DNA from: Bosea sp. 685
GTDB taxonomy: Bacteria > Pseudomonadota > Alphaproteobacteria > Rhizobiales > Beijerinckiaceae
Length of the DNA: 64,000 bases
Assembly (NCBI RefSeq): GCF_031884435.1
Contig: NZ_CP134779.1
Location: 4,836,001 to 4,900,000, forward strand
Direction of reading: 5' to 3'
Shown here: positions 53,507-61,206 of the stretch, piece after piece
How positions within the stretch are numbered: the first letter of the stretch is position 1
How the letters are laid out: each line of letters begins with the position of its first letter
The notes under the pieces: generated by a model
The model's database searches: none
What the model was told of the DNA's origin: nothing
What the model saw: only the letters and a program-made list of their open reading frames with translations
Program-made: the position numbers and the translations under genes

Positions 53507-53517
53507 TTGCAGTGCAA
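53507..53517. promoter_or_regulatory. PhaR-like palindrome TTGCAGTGCAA before phaZ
   Basis: A perfect 11-bp palindrome of TGCA elements lies 81 bp before the phaZ start. PhaR, the polyhydroxyalkanoate-sensing repressor of alphaproteobacteria, binds TGC/GCA-rich palindromes of this kind. Confidence 0.5.
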
Positions 53518-53598
53518 CATAGGGGCGCGGGGACAGGCCGCGGACGGCATCTCCGCCAGCCGCAGCCCGGGTTCCGCTTGTTTCGAGGTCGCACGCTG

Positions 53599-54813
53599 AT
53601 GCTCTATGCCGCCTACCAGGCCCAGTCCGACCTCATCAATCCCGCCCGCATGATGGCCCAGGCCGCCCTGACCGCGCTTGGCGCCAGGGCGATGACGGGC
53701 CAACCGGTCGACATCCGCGCCGCGGCCGCCGCCTATGAGATGATCGCGCGGGCCGGGCTGACGCATGAGCGGCCGCCCTATGAGATCGACAGCGTGCGCA
53801 CCGGCAATCACGATGCGGCGGTGACCGAGGAGGTCGTGCTGTCGCTGCCCTTCGGCAGCCTGCTGCGCTTCCACAAGGACACCAACGCCGTTGAGGCCAA
53901 GGTCCTGGTCGTCGCGCCGATGTCTGGTCATTTCGCCACCTTGCTGCGCAACACGGTGGCAACGCTGCTGCGCGACCACGACGTCTATATCACCGACTGG
54001 CACAATGCCCGCGACGTCAGTCTCGAGGCCGGCGCCTTCGGCTATGACGACTATGTCGACACGCTGATCAGCTTCATCGAAAAGCTGGGGCCCGATACCC
54101 ATGTCGTCGCAGTGTGCCAACCTTGCGTGCAGGTGCTTACCGCGGCTGCCGTGATGGCGCAGGCCGGCAGTCCCGTCCAGCCACGCAGCATGACGCTGAT
54201 GGCCGGGCCGGTCGACACCCGCATCAACCCGACCGCGGTCAACAAGCTCGCAAACGACAAGCCGATCGAGTGGTTCCGCAAGAACCTGATCGCGACCGTG
54301 CCGTCACGCTATCCCGGCGCGGGACGGAAGGTCTATCCGGGCTTCATCCAGCTGGGCGCATTCCTGGCGATGAACATGCAGCGCCACGTCAACGCCCATA
54401 TCGACCTCTTTACCCATCTCGCCACCGGCGAGACCGAAAGCGCCGCGACGATCAAGAAATTCTACGACGAGTATTTCGCCGTGCTCGACCTGCCGGCCGA
54501 GTTCTATCTGGAGACCGTGCAATGGATCTTCCAGGAGGCCCGGCTGGCGGCGCGAACCCTGACCTATCGCGGCGAAAAGGTGGATTGCAGCGCCATCCGC
54601 AAGACCGCGCTCCTGACCGTCGAAGGCGAGCGCGACGACATCTGCGCGCTCGGCCAGACCTCGGCCGCCCATGATCTTTGCGGCGGCCTGAAGCCCTTCC
54701 GCAAGCGCCATCACATGCAGGCCGGCGTCGGCCATTACGGTGTTTTCTCGGGCCGGAAATGGGACGGGCAAATCTACCCGATCGTCCGCAACATGATCCT
54801 CGCCAATAGCTGA
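53599..54813 (+). CDS. phaZ: Intracellular polyhydroxyalkanoate depolymerase
   Basis: A 404-residue PhaZ: starts MLYAAYQAQSDLINPARMMA. VLVVAPMSGHFATLLR is followed by VYITDWHNARDV and the Cys-nucleophile region VVAVCQPCVQVL. Near the end come TVEGERDDI (Asp) and HMQAGVGHYGVFSG (His). It releases hydroxyacids from stored PHA granules. An upstream PhaR-like site supports control by polymer state. Confidence 0.92.
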   Translation: MLYAAYQAQSDLINPARMMAQAALTALGARAMTGQPVDIRAAAAAYEMIARAGLTHERPPYEIDSVRTGNHDAAVTEEVVLSLPFGSLLRFHKDTNAVEAKVLVVAPMSGHFATLLRNTVATLLRDHDVYITDWHNARDVSLEAGAFGYDDYVDTLISFIEKLGPDTHVVAVCQPCVQVLTAAAVMAQAGSPVQPRSMTLMAGPVDTRINPTAVNKLANDKPIEWFRKNLIATVPSRYPGAGRKVYPGFIQLGAFLAMNMQRHVNAHIDLFTHLATGETESAATIKKFYDEYFAVLDLPAEFYLETVQWIFQEARLAARTLTYRGEKVDCSAIRKTALLTVEGERDDICALGQTSAAHDLCGGLKPFRKRHHMQAGVGHYGVFSGRKWDGQIYPIVRNMILANS

Positions 54814-54835
54814 GGCCTTCAGCCTGAAGGCCTCA
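54811..54835. terminator. Bidirectional stop-codon palindrome
   Basis: TGAGGCCTTCAG-C-CTGAAGGCCTCA is a perfect palindrome. Its left end is the TGA of phaZ and its right end is the TGA of the converging small gene. It probably stops or stabilises both transcripts. Confidence 0.65.
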
Positions 54836-54985
54836 CTTCTCCTTGATCTGCAAGCCGTCCTTGCCGATGGAAATCTGCACGCCGTCGGGCTGCTTCTTCT
54901 CCTGATAGAGCGCGTATCCCGTGACGGCGAGGCCGGCGACGAGAAGCACGACGAGGGCGAGCAGAAGATTGCGCGAAGCGAGCAT
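54833..54985 (-). CDS. Small membrane-anchored protein, 50 residues
   Basis: A 50-residue protein with one helix (NLLLALVVLLVAGLAVTGYAL) followed by YQEKKQPDGVQISIGKDGLQIKEK. Short proteins with this layout recur in Hyphomicrobiales; function unknown. It follows the PAP2 gene on the same strand. ATG 54985 is taken; longer frames add unlikely residues. Confidence 0.65.
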   Translation of the reverse strand: MLASRNLLLALVVLLVAGLAVTGYALYQEKKQPDGVQISIGKDGLQIKEK

Positions 54986-55080
54986 GATGGATCCAAAATG
55001 AGCGTCGCGAACAGCCGCGACGGCCAAACAACCCTGTTTTCCTCGCAAAGTTCCGCTTCGCGGCGTTCCGCCGTCCTGCC

Positions 55081-55761
55081 TCAACGCGCCAGTCGCGCCT
55101 CAGCGGCTACCGCACCATCGACAGCCATACCGCGCCCGAGCCAGGCGACGGCCACGCTCGACCAGGCAACGCCGAGACACCAGCCGGCGAGGACGTCGGT
55201 CGGCCAATGCACGCCGAGATAGACCCGGCTGAAGCCGATCAGGATGATCAGCGCCCAGGCAAGGCAGAGGCAGACCCGCGTGATGTCGTCGCGTCGCGCC
55301 GCCAGGCCGACGAAGCCCGCAATGCTGAGCAGCGTCACCGCCGAGAGGAAGGCGTGGCCGCTCGGAAAGCTCGCGGTGAAGGTCAGGGCCGTATGCGCGA
55401 CGATATCGGGCCGCTCCCGCCCGATCAGGATCTTCAGCCCGGTGCTGACGAGCGTCGCCAGGACCACACTGACGGCGAGCGCCACCGCCAGTCGGCGATA
55501 ACCGCACAGCCAGAGCGTCAGGCTCGCCGTGATCGTCATGAAGCCGAGCCCGACGAAGCTGCCGAGCCCGCTCAGGTCACGCATCGCCTCGCCCAGCCAG
55601 GGCGGGCCGAGCGGGGTCGCGGGATCGCCGGGCACGCGCAGCAGCAGCACGAGGCGGCTGTCGAAGGCGAAGCTGTGGCCGGAGACGATGAGCAGTGCCA
55701 GGCCGATGAAGGCAAAGCCTGCCGCAAGCGGAACCAGGAGGCGGGGATGAAGGAAGGACAT
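55081..55761 (-). CDS. PAP2-family membrane phosphatase
   Basis: A 226-residue membrane protein with the three phosphatase motifs: KILIGRERPD, FPSGH and SRVYLGVHWPTD. About six helices. It should dephosphorylate a lipid phosphate (phosphatidate, lipid A or undecaprenyl pyrophosphate) on the periplasmic side. The lipid-kinase-like gene 110 bp upstream on the same strand fits lipid turnover. Confidence 0.9.
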   Translation of the reverse strand: MSFLHPRLLVPLAAGFAFIGLALLIVSGHSFAFDSRLVLLLRVPGDPATPLGPPWLGEAMRDLSGLGSFVGLGFMTITASLTLWLCGYRRLAVALAVSVVLATLVSTGLKILIGRERPDIVAHTALTFTASFPSGHAFLSAVTLLSIAGFVGLAARRDDITRVCLCLAWALIILIGFSRVYLGVHWPTDVLAGWCLGVAWSSVAVAWLGRGMAVDGAVAAEARLAR

Positions 55762-55784
55762 CGGGCTCCGGCTGTTGACGGCTT

Positions 55785-55827
55785 GAGCAGGATGCGAAAA
55801 GTGGAAACCCGTTTTCGCATCCTGCTC
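55785..55827. repeat. Palindromic repeat with 16-bp perfect arms
   Basis: GAGCAGGATGCGAAAA (55785-55800) is the exact inverse of 55812-55827, around GTGGAAACCCG. Same family as 5291, 42704 and 49110. A partial echo (GAGAGCAGGATG) follows at 55841. Confidence 0.88.
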
Positions 55828-55870
55828 TAACTCTTAGATTGAGAGCAGGATGTAGGGTCGCCCCCAACGT

Positions 55871-56770
55871 TCAGACAAGGGCCCGGCGCGCGGCGATGAG
55901 CCGGATCGCCTTGGGCAGCAGCCGATAGGCCAGGGCGTCGGCCTTGCGCTCGACCTCGCCGTCGAAGGTGATGTGACCGCGCTTCTTGTCGCGCCGTGTC
56001 AGCGTGACCTCATCGGCGGTGAAGGAGGTCAGGTTGTGCGAACGGCGCCAGCCGCCGGTCACGACAGAGAGCGCGGCCTTGCTGCGCGAATAGAGACCGC
56101 CAGCGTTGAGGATATGGACCTCGAAGACGCCGCCATCGAGCCTGGCGCGCCGCCATTCGGCCCCGTCGAAGCGGTTGATGGTCACTAGCACCGCATCGGC
56201 CTCGACATGGCGCTGGCCGTCGGCGGTGCGGATCTCGACCGAGATCGAGCGCGTGAACAGGATCGAGCGCGTCGCCGCGACGGCAAAGGCGACATGGCGG
56301 CTGAAGGGGAAGCGCCTTCGCGCATATTCGCGCTCGCGCGCCATCAGGCTGAAGAAGCCCATGCCAGAGATGGAATGGAACAGCCTATCGTTGACCTGGC
56401 CGATGTCGAGCTCGACCGGCTCGCCCTTGCAGAGCGCCTCGATCTGATGCTCGAGCGTGCCGTAGAGGCCGAGATCGCGGCCGAGCACATTGACGGTGCC
56501 CAGCGGCAGCACGCCGACAGGCCGGCCGGCTTCGAGCAGGACCGGCAGCACGCCATTGATCGTGCCATCGCCGCCGGCGACGACGGGGATGCAGCTCTCG
56601 TCCCTGATCGCCAGGGCAAGCGCGTCGCCGAGCTCGCGCGGATGCACGAGCTTGACCGCGGCCGAACAGTCATGGGCGGCGAAGGCCGAGCGGAGACGCT
56701 GTGCGAAGGCGTCCGGACCTGCAGCCAGGACCGTGCCCGCCTTGGCGTTGACCACGACGGTATGGTGCAT
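55871..56770 (-). CDS. Diacylglycerol/lipid kinase family protein
   Basis: A 299-residue protein with VVVNAKAGT at the N-terminus, the nucleotide motif VVAGGDGTINGVLPVL and LPLGTVNVLGRDLG, the pattern of DagK and YegS-like kinases. It phosphorylates a lipid such as diacylglycerol. ATG 56770 is preferred because GGGGGGAA lies upstream; a 20-residue longer form is possible. Confidence 0.9.
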   Translation of the reverse strand: MHHTVVVNAKAGTVLAAGPDAFAQRLRSAFAAHDCSAAVKLVHPRELGDALALAIRDESCIPVVAGGDGTINGVLPVLLEAGRPVGVLPLGTVNVLGRDLGLYGTLEHQIEALCKGEPVELDIGQVNDRLFHSISGMGFFSLMAREREYARRRFPFSRHVAFAVAATRSILFTRSISVEIRTADGQRHVEADAVLVTINRFDGAEWRRARLDGGVFEVHILNAGGLYSRSKAALSVVTGGWRRSHNLTSFTADEVTLTRRDKKRGHITFDGEVERKADALAYRLLPKAIRLIAARRALV

Positions 56771-56843
56771 CGACGGTTCCCCCCGGAGCCGTTGCGGTTC
56801 GGTCGAGGATGGCGGATCCGCCAAGTTCATGACAAGGCTTGGT

Positions 56844-57734
56844 TCATGACAAGGCGGGCTGGTGCCAATGATGACGGCCAGCCCCCGGCAGCGTGTGAGC
56901 CGGCTGGGCTTCCTCGACCTCTTCGGTCACAACCTCGAAGCGCTGCAGGGTATGCGGACCGAAGGAATTGACCATCGCGACATCGGTCGCGTCTCGGCCG
57001 CGCGCGATCACGACGCGCCCGATCCGGGGCATGTTGTGGCGAGCGTCGAACGTATACCAGCGGCCGCTGAGGAAGACCTCGAACCAGGCGTTGAAATCCA
57101 TCGGAGCCGGGTCCTTCGGCACGCCGATGTCACCGAGATAGCCATTGCAGTAACGCGCCGGGATGTTGAGGCAACGACACAGGGCGACCGCCAGATGCGC
57201 GAAATCGCGGCAGACGCCGATGCGCTCCTCGAAAGCCTCGGAGGCGGTGCGGGTGTTGCGGGCGAAATGGTAGCCGAAGGTGAGATGGTTGTGGACGAAA
57301 TCGACCACCGCCTGAACGCGCTGCCAGCCCGGCTCGACCTGGCCGAACAGGCTCCAGGCCTGGGCCGCGAGCTTGTCGGTCTCGCAATAGCGGCTGCCCA
57401 TCAGATAGACGAGCGCCTCGTCGGGAAGCCTGGAGGGCACAACTTCGCGAGCCGCGAGGTCGACCGGATCAGGCTCGCCGGAATCATGCACGACGCCTTC
57501 GGAATGCAGCAGGACACCGCCCGCCGGGGCGACGATGCGGCGGCAGATATTGCCGAATTGATCGAGATATTGCGCAACCGGCACTGGCCGGTGCCGATCA
57601 CTGAGCGCGGTCACCATCATCTCGTCGGGCCGCATCAGGTCATGGCGACGCGAGGGATGGATATCGAGCAGGGTGATCAGCGGTAAGTCCTGCTGGCAGA
57701 CGAGTTCGATACGATAGCCGTAGCGAATCTGCAT
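56844..57734 (-). CDS. Transglutaminase-like protein with Asn in place of the catalytic His
   Basis: A 296-residue protein with an N-terminal domain (LLDIHPSRRHDL) and a transglutaminase-like core: GVCRDFAHLAVALCR keeps the Cys, and WYTFDARHN keeps the Asp. The position between them reads MDFNAWFEV, with Asn where the two transglutaminases of the 39-46 kb module have His (HAW). It may be inactive as a thiol enzyme, or use another base. It starts upstream of the lipid kinase gene on the same strand. Confidence 0.87.
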   Translation of the reverse strand: MQIRYGYRIELVCQQDLPLITLLDIHPSRRHDLMRPDEMMVTALSDRHRPVPVAQYLDQFGNICRRIVAPAGGVLLHSEGVVHDSGEPDPVDLAAREVVPSRLPDEALVYLMGSRYCETDKLAAQAWSLFGQVEPGWQRVQAVVDFVHNHLTFGYHFARNTRTASEAFEERIGVCRDFAHLAVALCRCLNIPARYCNGYLGDIGVPKDPAPMDFNAWFEVFLSGRWYTFDARHNMPRIGRVVIARGRDATDVAMVNSFGPHTLQRFEVVTEEVEEAQPAHTLPGAGRHHWHQPALS

Positions 57735-57856
57735 GGCGCTCTCCTGGGTTCACCGTGAGGGCAATCGTCGCTCGATCCAATCGTAGCTGGATCATGGAGC
57801 TTCGCGTGTGTCGAATTCAGGACGCGCCACGCCCTGATCGCGCTCCCCCAGAAATG

Positions 57857-57891
57857 GGAGGGATGCGGGCCATAAAGACCCGCATCCCTCC
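57857..57891 (-). terminator. Terminator-like hairpin after the PRC-barrel gene
   Basis: GGAGGGATGCGGG (57857-57869) and CCCGCATCCCTCC (57879-57891) form a perfect 13-bp stem with a nine-base loop, 57 bp past the stop. The following minus-strand bases are CATTTCT, a weak T-run. Confidence 0.7.
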
Positions 57892-57947
57892 GCCACGGCG
57901 ATTCGGCTGGGGGGATAGCAACCGCCGCGACCTGCTTCCGGCCGGCC

Positions 57948-58328
57948 CTACATCATCCAGTAGGGCATCGTGCCGTAATAATCGTGGACGCGCTTGCCAT
58001 AGGCTTTGTCGTCCCAGTCAGGCTCGCCCTCGCTGTCATACATGGGCGCCGCCTGAAGCTTGTCCTTGGTCAGCGGAACGACGTAGCCACCGCGATTGGT
58101 GTCATAGTCGAGCACGCTCCAGGGGATCGGGTGATATTTCTCGCCAAGTCCGAGGAACCCGCCGAAGGACATGATGGCGTAAGCGACCTTGCCGGTGTGC
58201 TTGTCCAGCATGACGTCATAGATCTCGCCGAGATGGTCCCCGGTCGCGTTGTAGACGTCGGTACCGGCGACGCGTGCTCCCGCGATCAGCGGATTCTTCG
58301 ATGAGACGGCCATGGTTTGAGCTGTCAT
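57948..58328 (-). CDS. PRC-barrel domain protein
   Basis: A 126-residue protein with one PRC-barrel (AGTDVYNATGDHLGEIYDVMLDKHTGKVAYAIMSFGGFLGLGEKYHPIPW, read from residue 20 to 70) and a tail rich in Asp, Tyr and Met, ending YWMM. PRC barrels bind proteins or RNA; small stand-alone forms are common in alphaproteobacterial stress regulons. An EcfG-type promoter lies about 50 bp upstream. Confidence 0.87.
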   Translation of the reverse strand: MTAQTMAVSSKNPLIAGARVAGTDVYNATGDHLGEIYDVMLDKHTGKVAYAIMSFGGFLGLGEKYHPIPWSVLDYDTNRGGYVVPLTKDKLQAAPMYDSEGEPDWDDKAYGKRVHDYYGTMPYWMM

Positions 58329-58378
58329 CAGCTGCTCCTCCGGTTCGAGCGGCTTGTCTCGCCGCAGGCTGACTGGAG

Positions 58379-58404
58379 AACGTCGCTTCCCGGGAAAAGG
58401 TTCC
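58379..58404 (-). promoter_or_regulatory. EcfG-type promoter for the PRC-barrel gene
   Basis: On the minus strand GGAAC (58404-58400) and CGTT (58382-58379) are spaced by 17 bases, the consensus of the alphaproteobacterial general-stress sigma factor EcfG. The last base is 50 bp before the ATG. Confidence 0.65.
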
Positions 58405-58479
58405 GGCCAAAATTCATCTGCCGTTCAAATCGAGGGAGCCAATGATGCCGCCTGCGCACCGCGTGGGCACTCATGTGGG

Positions 58480-58504
58480 GGAACTTTCCCCGCCACCCCT
58501 CGTT
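58480..58504 (+). promoter_or_regulatory. EcfG-type promoter for the glycine-zipper lipoprotein gene
   Basis: GGAAC (58480-58484) and CGTT (58501-58504) are spaced by 16 bases. The last base is 47 bp before the ATG. It is divergent from the matching promoter at 58379-58404. Confidence 0.65.
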
Positions 58505-58551
58505 ATGGGCGCAAGGCATCGGCCGATGCCCGGACGCCAAGGAGAAATCTG

Positions 58552-58812
58552 ATGAAGAAGCTCGTAATCCTCGCCGCATTGGCCGCCTCCCTCGGGGCCT
58601 GCACGCAGCGCGAGCAGAATACGGGGGCTGGCGCCCTGATCGGCGCAGGCACAGGCGCTGTCATCGGTGGGCTGGCGACAGGACGCGCCGGCGGCGCGCT
58701 GGCGGGCGCCGCGATCGGCGGCGCAGGCGGCGCTATCATCGGCAACGCATCGACGCCGGACACCTGCTATGGCCGCGACGAATACGGCCGTCGCTACCGC
58801 TACGCCTGCTGA
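58552..58812 (+). CDS. Glycine-zipper lipoprotein
   Basis: An 86-residue lipoprotein: signal MKKLVILAALAASLGAC with the lipid-bearing Cys at 17, then a Gly-rich zipper (GALIGAGTGAVIGGLATG, GGALAGAAIGGAGGAIIG) and a Tyr/Arg-rich tail ending RYRYAC. Glycine-zipper 2TM-like lipoproteins of this length sit in the outer membrane or envelope; function unknown. AAGGAG precedes the ATG. An EcfG-type promoter and an intrinsic terminator frame it as a single unit. Confidence 0.88.
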   Translation: MKKLVILAALAASLGACTQREQNTGAGALIGAGTGAVIGGLATGRAGGALAGAAIGGAGGAIIGNASTPDTCYGRDEYGRRYRYAC

Positions 58813-58835
58813 TCGACCTCAGCTTTTTAAGCGAC

Positions 58836-58868
58836 AAGGCCCGCCTGGGAAGGCGGGCCTTCTTGTTT
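58836..58868 (+). terminator. Intrinsic terminator of the glycine-zipper lipoprotein gene
   Basis: AAGGCCCGCC and GGCGGGCCTT form a 10-bp stem with a short loop, followed by CTTGTTT, 24 bp past the stop. Confidence 0.85.
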
Positions 58869-58932
58869 CACTTCGCCAACGGTTCGCTCAGACCTGCCCA
58901 TTTGCTCAGGCCTGCCCATTCAGACTTGCCAT

Positions 58933-59688
58933 TCAGACTTGCCCATAAGGTCCAAAGCGACCGACGAAGCGGTGGCGCGTGCCGGGATAGAGCAATCGCA
59001 CCGCCGTGACCGGGGCGCCCTGGTTCCAGGTCCGGCGCTCGACCAGCAGGCAGGCCGTTCCAGCCTCCACACTGAGCAAGCGGGCTTCCTCAGCCTCGGC
59101 GGCGACAGCGCTGATCGCGTGCTCGGCCTGCGACCACAGGCTGTGCTGCAAGAGCCAGTCGCCCGGCGGCGTCTCCTTGAAATCCTCATCAGCGGCGGCA
59201 GGCACCGTGGCGAGATGGATCACTCGCTCCTCCAGCACATGGGGCTGGCCGCCGCTGAAATGCCGCGTGACGAGATGCGCGACCCGCTCGCCGCGCTTCA
59301 GCCCGAATTGCGAGACGAGCTCGACCGAAGGACGGCCATCGCGCCGCGACAGGATCTCATAGGCATAGGCCTGGCCGAGCCCCCTGACCTCGTCGGGAAT
59401 CGAGAGGATGTCGAGCATGGCGTGGCTTGCCGGCGGGCTCGCCACGATCGTTCCAGACCGCCGCCGCCGCGTGATCAGGCCCTCGCGCGCGAGCTGGACG
59501 AGGGCGCGGTGCACAGTCATGCGCGAGGCGCCGAGCTGCTCCATCAGCGCGTGTTCGGGCGGGACCGAGGTGCCCGGCGACCAGACGCCATTCAGGATCA
59601 GATCGCGGATCGCTCGCCTGATCTGGTCGTAGACCGGGCCGGCGCCATCGAGCTTGACCGCCTCCAGCCTGGTTTCCGCCATCGTCAT
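58933..59688 (-). CDS. hutC: GntR/UTRA histidine-utilisation repressor
   Basis: A 251-residue regulator: N-terminal GntR winged helix (VYDQIRRAIRDLILNGVWSPGTSVPPEHALMEQLGASRMTVHRAL, residues 19-63) and a C-terminal UTRA ligand domain (LLVERRTWNQGAPVTAVRLLYPG). HutC binds urocanate and releases hut operators. It lies downstream of hutF on the same strand; a hut-type palindrome is at 61147. ATG 59682, two codons in, is an alternative start. Confidence 0.92.
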   Translation of the reverse strand: MTMAETRLEAVKLDGAGPVYDQIRRAIRDLILNGVWSPGTSVPPEHALMEQLGASRMTVHRALVQLAREGLITRRRRSGTIVASPPASHAMLDILSIPDEVRGLGQAYAYEILSRRDGRPSVELVSQFGLKRGERVAHLVTRHFSGGQPHVLEERVIHLATVPAAADEDFKETPPGDWLLQHSLWSQAEHAISAVAAEAEEARLLSVEAGTACLLVERRTWNQGAPVTAVRLLYPGTRHRFVGRFGPYGQV

Positions 59689-59705
59689 GTCGTCACGCCG
59701 CCTTC

Positions 59706-59765
59706 AGCCGAGCAGTTTGCAGCCAAGCAATTCTCAACCAAGTAATCTTCAGCCAAGTAATTTTC
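59706..59765. repeat. Four tandem 15-bp units between hutF and hutC
   Basis: AGCCGAGCAGTTTGC, AGCCAAGCAATTCTC, AACCAAGTAATCTTC and AGCCAAGTAATTTTC follow without gaps. The last unit covers the final codons of hutF. The period is a multiple of three, so expansion or loss keeps any frame. Confidence 0.85.
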
Positions 59766-61110
59766 GGATGGTCGCGGCAAAGCGCGCCTTGACCGGCTCG
59801 CGCCCGAGATGGCGCCCCTCCGCGACCACCCTGCGACCGCCGACGAAGACATCGTGCAACGGCAGCGCGTTGGCGGCGAAGATCGCGCTGTCCAACGCGA
59901 TCTCTCCGGCCTTGTCGATCAGCGCCGGATGGTCCGCGGCAAGCGTCACGAGATCGGCGCGGCAGCCCGGCGCGAGCCGCCCGATGGCGCGGCCGCAGGC
60001 CTGCGCGCCGCCCGCACAAGCAGCCTGCCAGAGCGCGACCCCGGTCGAGGCGCCGGCATCCGCCATCAAAGCGCGGCCGCGATCGCGCAGGCGCTGGGAG
60101 TATTCGAGCTGGCGCAGCTCGGCGCCAGCGTCGATCTGGATGTTGGAGTCGCTGCCGACGCCGAAGGCTCCGCCGGCCGCGCGATAGCGCACGCCGTCGA
60201 AGATGCCGTCGCCCAGGCTGGATTCGGTGATGGGGCAAAGGCCGGCGATCGCGCCGCTGCGGGCGATGCCATCGCGCTCGGCCTCGGTCAGATGCGTCGC
60301 ATGGACCAGACACCAGCGCTGATCGAGCGTCGTATTTTCCATCAGCAACTCGACCGGGCGGCGGCCGGTGATCCTGAGGCTGTCCTCGACCTCGCGCATC
60401 TGCTCGGCGACATGGATGTGCATCGGGCCGTCCGGCCGCAAACCCGCCAGCCAATCGAGATCGTCGAGCGCGACCGCGCGCAGCGAATGCGGGGCGAGGC
60501 CGAGCCGCGCATCCGGCAGCGGACGGATCGCCGCCGCGCTCGCCTCGATCAGGCGCAGATAGGCGTCGCGCTCATTGACGAAGCGGCGCTGGCCGTGGAC
60601 GGAGGGCGCGCCGCCGAAATTGCCGAAACGATAGAGTACCGGCAGCAAGGTCAGCCCGAGCCCCGTCTCCTCCGCCGCCGCAGCGACCGCGCCCGCCATG
60701 GCGGCGATATCGGCATAAGCGCGCCCGTCCTTGTCGTGATGCAGATAGTGGAATTCGGCGAGCGCCGTGAAGCCACCCTCCAGCATCTCGACGAAGGCCT
60801 GGGCGGCGACGGCCTGGACGTCGTCGGGGTCGAGCCTGTCGAGGAAGCGATACATCACCTCGCGCCAGGTCCAGAAGGAATCGTCGCTCGCACCGCGTCG
60901 CTCCGACAGGCCGGCCATGCCACGCTGGAAGGCGTGGCTATGCAGGTTCGGCATGCCGGGCAAGGCGAGGCCGGGCAAACGCTCCGCATCCACGGTCGGC
61001 GCAACGCCGGCTTCGACGCGCGTGATGACGCCATCCGCGATCGTCAGCGTCACGTCATTGGCAAATCCGTCCGGCAGGAGGGCCTGCGCGAGATGCAGGG
61101 TCTGGTTCAC
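59749..61110 (-). CDS. hutF: Formimidoylglutamate deiminase
   Basis: A 453-residue amidohydrolase: LPGMPNLHSHAFQRGMAG (metal His pair), FHYLHHDKDG, LAPHSLRAV, IHVAEQMREVE, CLVHATHLTE and GSDSNIQIDAGAELR (metal Asp). HutF turns formiminoglutamate into formylglutamate in the five-step histidine route, so hutG-type formylglutamate hydrolase is expected elsewhere. It is divergent from hutI across a 96-bp spacer with a HutC-type operator. Confidence 0.92.
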   Translation of the reverse strand: MNQTLHLAQALLPDGFANDVTLTIADGVITRVEAGVAPTVDAERLPGLALPGMPNLHSHAFQRGMAGLSERRGASDDSFWTWREVMYRFLDRLDPDDVQAVAAQAFVEMLEGGFTALAEFHYLHHDKDGRAYADIAAMAGAVAAAAEETGLGLTLLPVLYRFGNFGGAPSVHGQRRFVNERDAYLRLIEASAAAIRPLPDARLGLAPHSLRAVALDDLDWLAGLRPDGPMHIHVAEQMREVEDSLRITGRRPVELLMENTTLDQRWCLVHATHLTEAERDGIARSGAIAGLCPITESSLGDGIFDGVRYRAAGGAFGVGSDSNIQIDAGAELRQLEYSQRLRDRGRALMADAGASTGVALWQAACAGGAQACGRAIGRLAPGCRADLVTLAADHPALIDKAGEIALDSAIFAANALPLHDVFVGGRRVVAEGRHLGREPVKARFAATIRKLLG

Positions 61111-61146
61111 GCGATCGCTCCAGCAGTCATTTGCGGCCCGCTTGCC

Positions 61147-61162
61147 AATTGCATATGCAATT
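61147..61162. promoter_or_regulatory. hut operator palindrome
   Basis: AATTGCATATGCAATT is a perfect 16-bp palindrome in the spacer between divergent hutF and hutI. HutC-type regulators bind such A/T-flanked, TTGCATATGCAA-like sites. Confidence 0.7.
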
Positions 61163-61206
61163 AGCTAGCATAGTCCCGGGATGAAGATTGTCGAGGGGAA
61201 ACGCGG

